From DASSUW01 sp963774155 (GTDB taxonomy: Bacteria; Actinomycetota; Thermoleophilia; Solirubrobacterales; Solirubrobacteraceae): a stretch of DNA of 64,000 nt. This document shows, in pieces, positions 35,289-42,997 of the stretch. The DNA is taken from the NCBI GenBank assembly GCA_963774155.1, contig CAVZDW010000012.1:248001-312000 (forward strand), read 5' to 3'. Each line of letters begins with the position of its first letter. Positions within the stretch are counted from its first letter, which is position 1. A model generated the notes under the pieces. It did no database searches and was not told where the DNA came from. It saw only the letters and a list, made by a program, of their open reading frames with translations. A program made the translations under genes and the position numbers.

Positions 35289-36414
35289 GACCCTCGAGCT
35301 CGAGGCGATCGACGACGCCCTCGCCGGGCGCCCCGTCGCCCCCGAGCACGCCGAGCTGGCCGAGCTCGCGCTCCTGCTGCGCGACGACCGGCCCGAGCCC
35401 AGCCTCACGTGGGCGACGCACCTGGACCGTCGCGTGGAGGCCGGCTTTCCACGCAAGCCGCGGAAGCAGTGGATCTGGGTCCGCAAGGCGCTCCCGGCCG
35501 TTGCCGTCGCGGCGATCCTCGTGCCGATCATCTCGCTGGCGGCGCTGACCGACCCCTCGAGCGACGACGAGTCGGGTTCGAGCGGTGGCGGCGAGGCCAG
35601 CACCGCGGCCGAGGCGCCGTCGAGCGACTCCGCCGGGGCCACCGAGGAGTCGGGCGGCGGCGAGAGCTTCCAGCGCGCCGACCGCCAGGCGGTGCCGACC
35701 TCGCCGCCCTCGGGCGGCGGCGATGCCGCCTCCGACGGCCGCAGCAACCGCAAGCAGGAGCGCTCGGCGACGCTGATCATCGCCATCCCGCGCCGCGAGC
35801 TCGACGCTGCCGCGAGCCGCGCGAGCTCGGTGACCGGCCAGCTCGGCGGGTTCGTGGCCTCCTCCAACATCTCGACGAACGGCGGCGGCACGCTCGAGCT
35901 GCGGGTGCCGACCGAGCGGCTCGACCAGGCGATCCAGCGGCTGTCCGAGCTCGGCCGGGTGCGCGAGCTCTCGCGGCAGACGCTCGACATCACGTCCGAC
36001 TTCGTGTCGGCCCGCGCGCGGCTGAGCGAGGACCGCGCCGAGCGCCGCGGCCTGCTGCAGCAGCTCGAGGACGCCGACACGATCGAGGAGACCGACGAGA
36101 TCCGCGACCGGCTGCGCATCGTCAACCGCCAGATCTCGGCCGCCCGGCGCTCGCTGAGCCGCATCACCAACCGCGCCGACTACGCGAACATCTCGCTGTC
36201 GCTCGTCCCCGCCTCGGGCAGCAACGAGGAGGTCGGCGGGTGGACCCCGGGTGACGCGTGGAACGACGCGCTGCGCGTGCTCGAGGTCATCGCCGGCGTC
36301 GCCCTGATCGCCGCCGCGGTGCTGCTCCCGCTCGCCTTCGTGTGGCTGCTGGCCTGGCTGGCGCACCGCGGCGTGACCCGCCGGCGGCGCGACCGGGCGC
36401 TCGACATGGCCTGA
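35275..36414 (+). CDS. DUF4349 membrane protein, putative anti-sigma factor
   Basis: A 379-residue protein. The cytosolic N-terminus (~1-65) is acidic and helical (LEAIDDALAGRPVAPEHAEL) like zinc-less anti-sigma domains. A TM helix lies at ~72-92, then a long Ser/Gly/Glu low-complexity extracytoplasmic linker. The DUF4349 domain covers ~150-345, with a coiled coil around 235-290, and a second TM helix lies at ~340-365. Overlap with the ECF gene and the N-terminal layout argue that it holds the sigma factor at the membrane; DUF4349 would be the sensor. The function of DUF4349 is not established. Confidence 0.75.
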   Translation: MTSPETLELEAIDDALAGRPVAPEHAELAELALLLRDDRPEPSLTWATHLDRRVEAGFPRKPRKQWIWVRKALPAVAVAAILVPIISLAALTDPSSDDESGSSGGGEASTAAEAPSSDSAGATEESGGGESFQRADRQAVPTSPPSGGGDAASDGRSNRKQERSATLIIAIPRRELDAAASRASSVTGQLGGFVASSNISTNGGGTLELRVPTERLDQAIQRLSELGRVRELSRQTLDITSDFVSARARLSEDRAERRGLLQQLEDADTIEETDEIRDRLRIVNRQISAARRSLSRITNRADYANISLSLVPASGSNEEVGGWTPGDAWNDALRVLEVIAGVALIAAAVLLPLAFVWLLAWLAHRGVTRRRRDRALDMA

Positions 36415-36446
36415 CCGCCTCCCGGCGCCTGTGGCATGCTGCGCCG

Positions 36447-37142
36447 ATGCCCGCGAGCGCCGAGGAGACGGCCGCATTGCTCGCCCGCGTGCCCGTTTTC
36501 GAGGAGCTCGCGGACGACGATCTGCGCCGTGTCGCAGACGTCTCGGTGCCCCGGCGCTTCGGCGCCGGGGAGGTCGTGTTCCGCGAGGGCGACGACTCCG
36601 ACACGTGCTACGTCGTCCACGCGGGACACGCGCGAGCGATCCGCGAGCACCCCGACGGACGCCAGATCACGCTCGCCACCTTCGGCCCCGGCGACATCTT
36701 CGGCGAGCTGGCGATGTTCGACGACGAGCGCCGCTCGGCCACCGTCGAGGCCAGCGACGACCTCGAGGTGCTCGGCATCCTCGGCGGCGACATGCGCCAC
36801 CTCATGCGCCGCCATCCCGACATCGCGGTGAAGCTCGTGATCGCGCTCGGGCGGCGGCTGCGGGCGGCCAACGAGCGGCTCGCGCGGCAGTCGTTCCAGA
36901 CCGTCCAGAGCCGCGTCGCGGCCGTGCTCGCCCAGCTCGTGGCCCAGGCCCACGCCGAGGGCGGCCCGGACCGCGACGTCCCGGTCGTGGCCACCCAGGC
37001 CGACCTCGCCAAGCTCGCCGGCTCCTCGCGCGAGTCGGCGAGCCGCTTCCTGGCGGTCCTCGAGCGCGCGGGAGTGATCACGCAGGGCCGCGGCCGCCTC
37101 ACCGTCCACGATCCCGGCGCGCTGCAGGGCTATGTCTACTGA
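36447..37142 (+). CDS. Crp/Fnr-family transcriptional regulator
   Basis: A 231-residue regulator. The cyclic-nucleotide-binding domain is at ~15-130, with GDIFGELAMFDDERRSATV giving the phosphate-binding cassette (GELA...RRSATV), as in true cAMP-binding members. The Crp-type HTH is at ~170-225 (VATQADLAKLAGSSRESASR). No cysteines for an Fe-S cluster are present, so it is Crp-like rather than Fnr-like. ATG lies 6 nt after CATGCT, and the 3' end overlaps the NUDIX gene by 11 bp. Confidence 0.88.
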   Translation: MPASAEETAALLARVPVFEELADDDLRRVADVSVPRRFGAGEVVFREGDDSDTCYVVHAGHARAIREHPDGRQITLATFGPGDIFGELAMFDDERRSATVEASDDLEVLGILGGDMRHLMRRHPDIAVKLVIALGRRLRAANERLARQSFQTVQSRVAAVLAQLVAQAHAEGGPDRDVPVVATQADLAKLAGSSRESASRFLAVLERAGVITQGRGRLTVHDPGALQGYVY

Positions 37143-37560
37143 CAACCGGCCGCTCAAGGAGACCTCGTACGGCGGCGTCGTCGTCCGCGACGACGAGGTG
37201 CTCGTCATCACCCCGAGCGGCAAGCGGCGGGTCGTCGGCCTGCCCAAGGGCGGCCCCAATCCCGGCGAGCGGCCGGAGGAGACCGCGGCCCGTGAGGTCC
37301 GGGAAGAGACGGGCGTCACGGCGACGGTCCGCGAGCCGCTCGGCGACGTCAACTACTGGTACCGCCGCGGCGGGCGCCGGGTCTACAAGACCGTGCACTT
37401 CTTCCTCTGCGACTTCGTCTCGGGGTCGACCGAGGACCACGACCACGAGGTCGAGGAGGCCCGCTGGATCCCGCTCGCCGAGGCCGTGACCGCCCTCAGC
37501 TACCCGGGCGAGCGAGCGCTGATCGAGCGGGCGCTGTCCAAGTCGACCCCTGGTCGCTAG
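37132..37560 (+). CDS. NUDIX hydrolase
   Basis: A 142-residue NUDIX hydrolase with a complete Nudix box, G-x5-E-x7-REUxEExGU, at ~42-64 (GGPNPGERPEETAAREVREE followed by TGV). The domain is close to the Ap4A/ADP-ribose-type hydrolases (family context RVYKTVHFFLCDF). It would cleave nucleoside diphosphates linked to another moiety, but the substrate is undefined. Its ATG lies inside the end of the crp gene, so the two are co-transcribed. Confidence 0.88.
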   Translation: MSTDNRPLKETSYGGVVVRDDEVLVITPSGKRRVVGLPKGGPNPGERPEETAAREVREETGVTATVREPLGDVNYWYRRGGRRVYKTVHFFLCDFVSGSTEDHDHEVEEARWIPLAEAVTALSYPGERALIERALSKSTPGR

Positions 37561-37571
37561 TCTGCCGGGCC

Positions 37572-37970
37572 GTGCAGGTCCTTAACTTCTATTCCACGGT
37601 CTTCGCCGACCAGATGAAGCGCGGGCGCAAGACCGCGACCATCCGCCTGGGCGACAAGCGGCACAAGTACCGCAAGAACCAGGTGGTCCTGGTCACGGTC
37701 GGCTACCAGTACTCGCCTCGCGAGAAGCTCTTCCACGCGGTCATCGACAACGTGGAGGTCAAGCGCGTCAAGGACCTCTCGCCGCGCGAGATCGAGCACG
37801 ACAACCCGGAGTTCCGCCGCACCGAGGAGATGGTCCACTTCCTCGAGCAGATCTACGGGCGCGAGGTCTCGCTGGACGACACGGTCACCGTCGTGCGCTT
37901 CTCCCAGATCGTCGAGAACCCGCCGGACTTCCAGGATCGTCTGCGCGGCGTCGGCGGGGCGCAAAACTAG
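37572..37970 (+). CDS. ASCH domain protein
   Basis: A 132-residue protein with an ASCH beta-barrel. The conserved RGRKTATIRLGDKR near residues 17-30 holds the Lys-x-x-Thr-x-Arg pocket, followed by VDNVEVKRVKDLSPREIEH-like spacing to a C-terminal acidic helix. ASCH proteins are linked to RNA or modified-nucleoside binding and hydrolysis. GTG is 8 nt after TAGTCT, consistent with leaderless initiation. It follows the NUDIX gene by 11 bp. Confidence 0.8.
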   Translation: MQVLNFYSTVFADQMKRGRKTATIRLGDKRHKYRKNQVVLVTVGYQYSPREKLFHAVIDNVEVKRVKDLSPREIEHDNPEFRRTEEMVHFLEQIYGREVSLDDTVTVVRFSQIVENPPDFQDRLRGVGGAQN

Positions 37971-37971
37971 G

Positions 37972-38640
37972 TCACCACCAGCGCGGCTCTGCGGTGTCCG
38001 GCACGGCGATGTCGGCCGTCTCGCCGCGGTACTCGACGCGCGCCCGCCCGTCGGCGAGGTGGATGGCGATCGCCTCGAGGTTCTCGGGCTCGCCGAGGTC
38101 GCGGTGGAACGCGTGGGCCGCGAGCGCCCGCATCGGGCCCGAGTGGGCGGCGACGACCGTGAGGTGATCGCCGGCGTGGGCGACGATGGCTCGCCAGTAG
38201 CGGCGCACGGCGACGGCCGGCGGCTCGAAGCCGAGCAGCGGCGTCTCGAGCCAGAAGGCGATCGGGTCGCCGCCGGACACGTGGATCTCCCGGAAGCGCG
38301 CGAGATCGGCGAGCCAGCCCGGCAGCTCGCCGGGCGCGCGCCGCTCGCCCGCGTACTCGCCGAAGACCTCGGCCTGCTCGCGCACCTCGCCCCCCGCCGC
38401 CACCGTGAAGTTCGCGAAGCCGCGCTCGGGGGCGGTGGTCGTGCCGAGCTGCTCGGCCAGCACCTCGGCGGTCAACCGCGCGCGAACGCTGGGCGCGTGC
38501 AGGACGCGAACCGCCTCGCGGGCCTCGGCGGCCAGCCCCGCGGCGGCCTCGCGCGCCTGCGCGGTGCCGCGCTCGGACAGCCCGAGGTCGCCCTCGTAGC
38601 CGGCCGTCTCGCCGTGGCGCAGCAGCCGGAGCTCGCTCAC
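37972..38640 (-). CDS. histidine phosphatase (phosphoglycerate-mutase-like) family
   Basis: A 222-residue histidine phosphatase superfamily member. The phosphorylated histidine motif LLRHGET lies at residues 5-11, then LSERGTAQAREAAAGL and VVAAHSGPMRAL, the second His. The family hydrolyses varied phosphoesters; the substrate is unknown. GTG overlaps the stop of the upstream membrane protein (GTGA). Convergent with the ASCH gene. Confidence 0.87.
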   Translation of the reverse strand: MSELRLLRHGETAGYEGDLGLSERGTAQAREAAAGLAAEAREAVRVLHAPSVRARLTAEVLAEQLGTTTAPERGFANFTVAAGGEVREQAEVFGEYAGERRAPGELPGWLADLARFREIHVSGGDPIAFWLETPLLGFEPPAVAVRRYWRAIVAHAGDHLTVVAAHSGPMRALAAHAFHRDLGEPENLEAIAIHLADGRARVEYRGETADIAVPDTAEPRWW

Positions 38641-39272
38641 GCCTCGGTGTCCTCGTAGCGGTTCTCTCCGGGGATGCGGCGCACGGACCCCCATCCATAG
38701 CGTGCCCAGCAGACGAGAAGCAGCGCGCCGCACGCCGAGCCCGCCGTGTCGGCCACGAGATCGCCGACCGTGTCGTCGAGCCCGAGCTGCAGGCTGGAGC
38801 CGAAGCTGCGGTCCGAGACCCACTCCCAGATCTCCCAGAGGCCGCCGAGCGCCACGCCGAGCGCGAAGGTGATCACGAAGATCCCGACGTAGTGCCGCGT
38901 CTCCGTGTCGTCCTTCGGGTCGGGCACCACGTCCGCCCGCGCGAGCGCGATGTAGAGCGTCGGGGCGAGGAAGAACGGGAGCGAGAAGTGGGCGAGGTTG
39001 TCGAACCACGTGATCGAGTCGTACGCGCCCAGCGCCTCGCCGCCCGCCTGCAGGGTGAGCGCGGTCACCAGGCAGGCGTCGTAGGCGCGCGGGAGCTGGA
39101 CCGGCCGCACGAGCCAGGCGAGCGCGCCCGCGCCGCCGAGCAGGATCGCACCGTCGGTGTCCCCGGCGGCCAGGAACCCGACCGCGGCGACGACCAGCAG
39201 CACGCGGACGACGTCAATCGGGTCGCGGATCCACCGGTTCCAGTCGCCGAGCAGGAGGGTCCGGGTGCTCAC
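38637..39272 (-). CDS. DUF2238/YjdF-like membrane protein
   Basis: A 211-residue protein with about five to six hydrophobic segments. Polar residues in helices, SITWFDNLAHFSLPFFLAP and FALGVALGGLWEIWEWVSD, form the DUF2238 pattern of a conserved His and acidic residues. It may be a small-molecule or lipid-related membrane enzyme, but no function is known. The GTG start was chosen where the conserved N-terminus begins. It overlaps the phosphatase gene by 4 bp and forms a two-gene operon with it. Confidence 0.65.
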   Translation of the reverse strand: MSTRTLLLGDWNRWIRDPIDVVRVLLVVAAVGFLAAGDTDGAILLGGAGALAWLVRPVQLPRAYDACLVTALTLQAGGEALGAYDSITWFDNLAHFSLPFFLAPTLYIALARADVVPDPKDDTETRHYVGIFVITFALGVALGGLWEIWEWVSDRSFGSSLQLGLDDTVGDLVADTAGSACGALLLVCWARYGWGSVRRIPGENRYEDTEA

Positions 39273-39291
39273 GCACCCATCATTACTCCAG

Positions 39292-39813
39292 CTATCGCGA
39301 GGCGTAGGCCGGGTGGGCCGCGCGGCGGCGGCGGAGCGACGTCGAGGCGATCGCGGTGCCCGAGGTGAACGCGACGAGGGCCGCGCCCGTCGCCACGAGC
39401 GACCCGAAGCGCAGCTCGAGCGCAAGGTTGTCGCCCGGCGTGTCGACGAGCTTCCAGACGATGATCGCGATGCAGGCGAACGCGCCGTAGCGCACGCCCT
39501 CGCGGGCGACGCCCTGCACGGACGGCACGAGGCAGCAGAGCGCGCAGCCCGCGCTGAACGCCGCCAGCACGCCGATCACCGTGCCCCAGGTGCCCAGCGC
39601 ATCCCAGCCGGTGGTGCCGCCGGACTCGCTGATCAGGCGCTCGATCCCGGCCTTGAAGCCGGCGGCCTCACCGTCGAGGAGCCCGCGCATGCCGACGCGT
39701 TCCTCGACCGCCTGCGGCGAGGCCGCGTACCAGGGCTGGCCGAGGGCGGCGATGACGCCGACGGCAGCAGCCACCGCGAACAGGACGTGGGTGCGAAATC
39801 CGAACGTGCGCAT
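39292..39813 (-). CDS. hypothetical four-helix membrane protein
   Basis: A 173-residue protein with predicted helices at ~8-28, 78-98, 108-125 and 137-155 and an extracytoplasmic loop of about 50 residues with SPQAVEERVGMRGLLDGEAA. Cysteines CALCCL lie in the second helix. It ends with a basic tail (LRRRRAAHPAYASR). No family was recognised. It is divergent from groES, separated by the CIRCE-bearing promoter region. Confidence 0.72.
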   Translation of the reverse strand: MRTFGFRTHVLFAVAAAVGVIAALGQPWYAASPQAVEERVGMRGLLDGEAAGFKAGIERLISESGGTTGWDALGTWGTVIGVLAAFSAGCALCCLVPSVQGVAREGVRYGAFACIAIIVWKLVDTPGDNLALELRFGSLVATGAALVAFTSGTAIASTSLRRRRAAHPAYASR

Positions 39814-39842
39814 GGTGGCTGAAATTTCGGCGCCAACCACGG

Positions 39843-39859
39843 GCAACTGGAGCAGTTGC
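39843..39859. repeat. short inverted repeat upstream of CIRCE
   Basis: GCAACT and AGTTGC arms with a 5-nt spacer, about 25 bp upstream of the first CIRCE. It lies on the side of the divergent membrane-protein gene; the role is unknown. Confidence 0.35.
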
Positions 39860-39883
39860 GGTCGAACCTGGACGCTCTGGTCG

Positions 39884-39910
39884 TTGGCACTCTCGTTACC
39901 AGAGTGCCAA
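39884..39910. promoter_or_regulatory. CIRCE operator 1
   Basis: TTGGCACTC, nine nt, then GAGTGCCAA: a perfect 9-N9-9 inverted repeat differing from the CIRCE consensus TTAGCACTC/GAGTGCTAA at one symmetric position. It is the HrcA repressor site of groE operons and sits just upstream of the -35 box. Confidence 0.9.
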
Positions 39911-39917
39911 CCTTGGC

Positions 39918-39945
39918 TTGACTTCGCGCCAAACCGTCCTATCAT
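39918..39945 (+). promoter_or_regulatory. groESL sigma-70-type promoter
   Basis: TTGACT (39918-39923), a 16-nt spacer, then TATCAT (39940-39945), placed between the two CIRCE elements. The predicted start lies around 39952, so CIRCE 2 is within the leader or start region, where HrcA would block transcription. Confidence 0.75.
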
Positions 39946-39954
39946 CATCGGCCG

Positions 39955-39981
39955 TTGGCACTCTCTAGGTGGGAGTGCCAA
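39955..39981. promoter_or_regulatory. CIRCE operator 2
   Basis: TTGGCACTC, nine nt, then GAGTGCCAA, the same arms as CIRCE 1, 45 bp downstream of the first. Two operators flanking one promoter imply tight repression and heat induction. Confidence 0.9.
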
Positions 39982-40022
39982 TACAAGCTCGGTAGTTCGA
40001 GATCTTAGTGGAGGTCACTCAC

Positions 40023-40310
40023 ATGAAGCTCAAGCCCCTAGGCGATCGACTGATCGTCAAGGCGGTCGAGGAGGACGAGACGACTGCTTCCGGCATCGTG
40101 CTCCCCGACACCGCCAAGGAGAAGCCGCAGAAGGGCAAGGTCCTGGCTGTCGGCGACGGCAAGCTCGACGACGACGGCAAGCGGATCCCGCTCGACGTCG
40201 CGGAGGGCGACGAGGTCCTCTACTCCAAGTACGGCGGCACGGAGATCAAGGTGGAAGGCGAGGATCTCCTCGTCCTTCGCGAGTCTGACGTGCTGGCCAA
40301 GGTCCAGTAG
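40023..40310 (+). CDS. groES: co-chaperonin GroES
   Basis: A 95-residue 10-kDa chaperonin subunit. MKLKPLGDRLIVKAVEEDET at the start, the mobile loop TTASGIVLPDTAKEKPQKGK and GDEVLYSKYGGTEIKVEGED are all typical. ATG at 40023 was chosen because GGAGG lies 8 nt upstream (40010-40014); an in-frame GTG at 40008 overlaps that Shine-Dalgarno site. It forms a heptameric lid on GroEL. It is co-transcribed with groEL under dual CIRCE control. Confidence 0.97.
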   Translation: MKLKPLGDRLIVKAVEEDETTASGIVLPDTAKEKPQKGKVLAVGDGKLDDDGKRIPLDVAEGDEVLYSKYGGTEIKVEGEDLLVLRESDVLAKVQ

Positions 40311-40325
40311 GAGGGCATAGGACAC

Positions 40326-41954
40326 ATGGCTCACAAGGAACTCAAGTACGACGTCGAGGCCCGCAAGGCCCTCGAGGCCGGTGTCGACGCCGTGGCGAAC
40401 GCCGTCAAGGTGACGCTCGGCCCGCGCGGCCGTTACGTGGTCCTCGACAAGAAGTTCGGTGCTCCGACCATCACGAACGACGGTGTGACCATCGCTCGTG
40501 AGATCGAGGTCGCCGACCACTTCGAGAATCAGGGCGCCCAGCTCGTGCGTGAGGTCGCCACGGCGACCAACGACGTCGCGGGCGACGGCACGACCACGGC
40601 CACCGTTCTCGCTCAGGCGATCGTTCGCCAGGGTCTGAAGAACGTCGCGGCCGGCGCCAACCCGCTCGGCCTCAAGCGCGGCATCGAGATCGCCGTCGAG
40701 CAGGTCGTCGAGTACATCAAGTCGCAGGCCAAGGAGATCTCCGGCAAGGATCAGATCGCCCGCGTGGCGACGATCTCGGCCGGCGACGAGGAGATCGGCG
40801 ACGTCATCGCCGACGCCATCGAGAAGGTCGGCAAGGACGGCGTGGTGAACGTCGAGGAGGGCCAGACGTTCGGCATGGACCTCGAGTTCACCGAGGGCAT
40901 GCAGTTCGACAAGGGCTACATCTCGCCCTACATGGTCACCGACCAGGAGCGCATGGAGGCCGTCCTCGAGGACCCCTTCATCCTCATCGCCAACCAGAAG
41001 ATCGGCTCCGTCCGGGATCTGCTCCCGGTGCTCGAGCAGGTCATCCAGTCCGGCCGCCCGCTGCTGATCATCGCCGAGGACGTCGAGGGCGAGGCCCTCG
41101 CGACGCTCGTCGTGAACAAGCTGCGCGGCACCTTCACCGGTGTCGCCGTCAAGGCTCCGGGCTTCGGCGATCGCCGCAAGCGCATGCTCGAGGACATCGC
41201 GATCCTCTCCGGCGGCGAGGTCATCACCGAGGAGATGGGCCTGAAGCTGGAGAACACCCAGCTCTCCCAGCTCGGTCGCGCCCGCCGCGTCGTCGTGGCG
41301 AAGGACACCACGACGATCGTCGACGGCGCCGGTGACACGGACGCCATCAAGGGCCGCATCAACCAGATCAAGGGCGAGATCGAGAACACCGACTCGGACT
41401 TCGATCGGGAGAAGCTCCAGGAGCGCCTCGCCAAGCTCTCCGGCGGCGTCGCCGTCGTGAAGGTCGGCGCGGCCACCGAGACGGAGATGAAGGAGAAGAA
41501 GCACCGCGTCGAGGACGCGCTGCAGGCCACCCGCGCGGCCCTCGAGGAGGGCATCGTGCCGGGCGGCGGCGTGGCGCTGCTCGAGGCCCAGAACGCGATC
41601 AACACCGATGCGATCGCCATCGACGACGAGAAGACCGGCGCGCGCATCGTGTTCCGGGCGCTCGAGGAGCCGACGCGGCAGATCGCCGAGAACGCCGGCT
41701 TCGAGGGCTCGGTCGTCGTGAACGACGTCCGCAAGGCCCCGACGGGCCACGGCCTCAACGCGGCCACCGGCGAGATCGTCGACCTGGTCCAGGCCGGCGT
41801 CATCGACCCGGCCATGGTGACGCGCTCGGCGCTCCAGAACGCCGCGTCGATCGCCAAGAACATCCTCACCACCGAGGCGATCGTCGCCGAGGCGCCGGAG
41901 CAGAACGGCGGCGGCGGTGGCGGCGGTATGCCCGACATGGGCGGCATGATGTAA
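40326..41954 (+). CDS. groEL: chaperonin GroEL
   Basis: A 542-residue Hsp60 ATPase. The ATP loop is VTLGPRGRYVVLDKKFGAP near residue 24-42, and NDVAGDGTTTATVLAQAIV around 80-97 includes the catalytic Asp. The C-terminus is Gly-Met rich (GGGGGGMPDMGGMM). Unlike the His-rich tail of mycobacterial GroEL1, this tail resembles the housekeeping type. A strong Shine-Dalgarno AGGAGGG precedes ATG. It lies 15 bp after groES, with a hairpin terminator downstream. Confidence 0.98.
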   Translation: MAHKELKYDVEARKALEAGVDAVANAVKVTLGPRGRYVVLDKKFGAPTITNDGVTIAREIEVADHFENQGAQLVREVATATNDVAGDGTTTATVLAQAIVRQGLKNVAAGANPLGLKRGIEIAVEQVVEYIKSQAKEISGKDQIARVATISAGDEEIGDVIADAIEKVGKDGVVNVEEGQTFGMDLEFTEGMQFDKGYISPYMVTDQERMEAVLEDPFILIANQKIGSVRDLLPVLEQVIQSGRPLLIIAEDVEGEALATLVVNKLRGTFTGVAVKAPGFGDRRKRMLEDIAILSGGEVITEEMGLKLENTQLSQLGRARRVVVAKDTTTIVDGAGDTDAIKGRINQIKGEIENTDSDFDREKLQERLAKLSGGVAVVKVGAATETEMKEKKHRVEDALQATRAALEEGIVPGGGVALLEAQNAINTDAIAIDDEKTGARIVFRALEEPTRQIAENAGFEGSVVVNDVRKAPTGHGLNAATGEIVDLVQAGVIDPAMVTRSALQNAASIAKNILTTEAIVAEAPEQNGGGGGGGMPDMGGMM

Positions 41955-41979
41955 GCCAGTCTCACGGCTGGCTGGGTTT
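41954..41979 (+). terminator. groESL terminator hairpin
   Basis: AGCCAG and CTGGCT arms with an 8-nt loop, immediately after the groEL stop, followed by GGGTTTC. A second hairpin (41985-42016, arms CGAAGG-CG-CCGGCT and AGCCGG-GC-CCTTCG, loop CAGC) follows and overlaps the 3' end of the convergent ASCH gene. Confidence 0.6.
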
Positions 41980-41997
41980 CTCTGCGAAGGCGCCGGC

Positions 41998-42549
41998 TCA
42001 GCAGCCGGGCCCTTCGTCGTTCAAGAATGCCTCGCCGCGCGGCGAGAGGCGGTAGCCCGGGCTCAGCGAGATCGTGAGGCCGAGCTCCTTCAGCCGCCGC
42101 ACGCGCGTCTTGAAGACCTTCGTCTCGACGCCCTTGGCGGCCGCCAGGTCGGGCGCGCGGACCTCCGGCTGAGCCTCGATCGTCCGCAGGTAGTCGAGCG
42201 CCCACGGGAGCCGCTCGACGGCGCGGCGCAGTGCGGCGAGGTCGTCGCCGGCGGCCACCGTCTCGCGCAGTGCGACCCGCGGGTCCGGGCCCTCGAGGTG
42301 CAGCTCGACCCGGTAGAGGTCGCCGGGCTTGTTGAACGCCGCCAGCACCGCCTCGCGGCTCTCGAACCCCGCGCGCCGCGCTTCCTCGTCGGTCAGGTCG
42401 TCGACGCGCTCGACGGCGTCGATCCGGATCACGCCCACCGCGGTGCGCTGGCGGCCACCGGTCTTCGCCCGCGGGCGGTCCCAGCGCCGGAACGCGAGAT
42501 CGACCTCGCCGGTCTCGATCGCCCGCAGCTGCGGCATGCGAAAGAGCAC
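41998..42549 (-). CDS. ASCH-domain protein with C-terminal winged helix
   Basis: A 183-residue protein. The N-terminal ASCH-like barrel (LFRMPQLRAIETGEVDLAFR then RWDRPRA) spans ~1-100. The C-terminal ~70 residues form a helical HTH-like part (AAAKGVETKVFKTRVRRLKE, LGLTISLSPGYRLSPRGEAF). GTG at 42549 was chosen to include the VLFR start typical of this group; it lies 6 nt from TATGGT on its strand. The fold suggests nucleic-acid or nucleotide binding. Divergent from the cupin gene with 21 bp between start codons. Confidence 0.7.
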   Translation of the reverse strand: MLFRMPQLRAIETGEVDLAFRRWDRPRAKTGGRQRTAVGVIRIDAVERVDDLTDEEARRAGFESREAVLAAFNKPGDLYRVELHLEGPDPRVALRETVAAGDDLAALRRAVERLPWALDYLRTIEAQPEVRAPDLAAAKGVETKVFKTRVRRLKELGLTISLSPGYRLSPRGEAFLNDEGPGC

Positions 42550-42555
42550 GCTCTG

Positions 42556-42563
42556 ACCATAAT
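42556..42563. promoter_or_regulatory. shared near-symmetric -10 box between divergent ASCH and cupin genes
   Basis: ACCATAAT. On the plus strand CATAAT (42558-42563) precedes the cupin ATG by 7 nt; on the minus strand TATGGT (42556-42561) precedes the ASCH GTG by 6 nt. The two boxes overlap by four bases. Confidence 0.45.
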
Positions 42564-42570
42564 GGCCGTC

Positions 42571-42993
42571 ATGGAATCCGGTGTCTCTTACGCGGTGCTC
42601 GACCCCGACGGCGAGGATCGCTTCCAGCGCCTGCGCGCGGAGCTCGGAGTCAGCACCTTCGGCCTGAACCTCATGCGGCTGCGGCCCGGCCAGGGCGGCC
42701 GCGTCCACCGGCACGAGCACCAGGAGGAGGCGTACCTCGTGCTCGAGGGCACGCTCACCCTGGAGCTCGAGGGCGGCGAGGCGCGCGAGCTCCAGCGGGG
42801 AGAGCTGGCCCGCGTCGGCCCCGAGGTGCGGCGCAAGCTCGTGAACCGCCACACCGCATCGCTGCTCGTGCTCGCCCTCGGCGGCGCGACCGAGCACGTG
42901 GGCCGCGACGGGATCGCCTGGGAGTCGTGGGAGGACGAAGGCGAGGGCCGCCCGCCGGCCGACGTCCCGCTGCCGCGCGACGAGGCGGTCTAG
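42571..42993 (+). CDS. cupin-domain protein
   Basis: A 140-residue single-domain cupin. Motif 1 is GGRVHRHEHQEEAYLVLEG (His-x-His plus Glu) and motif 2 is weaker around AREVRRKLVNRHTAS-like residues (VRRKLVNRHTASLLVLALG). It probably binds a divalent metal; activity is unknown. ATG at 42571 follows CATAAT by 7 nt, so a leaderless start is likely; ATG at 42562 lies inside that box and is less likely. Confidence 0.78.
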   Translation: MESGVSYAVLDPDGEDRFQRLRAELGVSTFGLNLMRLRPGQGGRVHRHEHQEEAYLVLEGTLTLELEGGEARELQRGELARVGPEVRRKLVNRHTASLLVLALGGATEHVGRDGIAWESWEDEGEGRPPADVPLPRDEAV

Positions 42994-42997
42994 AGCC

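Noticed and set aside
40008..40022. GTG start for groES
   Set aside because: It sits within the Shine-Dalgarno site GGAGG; the conserved MKLKPLGDR begins at ATG 40023.
41985..42016. Second hairpin after groEL as a riboswitch
   Set aside because: It lies in the convergent ASCH gene end; a simple terminator reading is enough.
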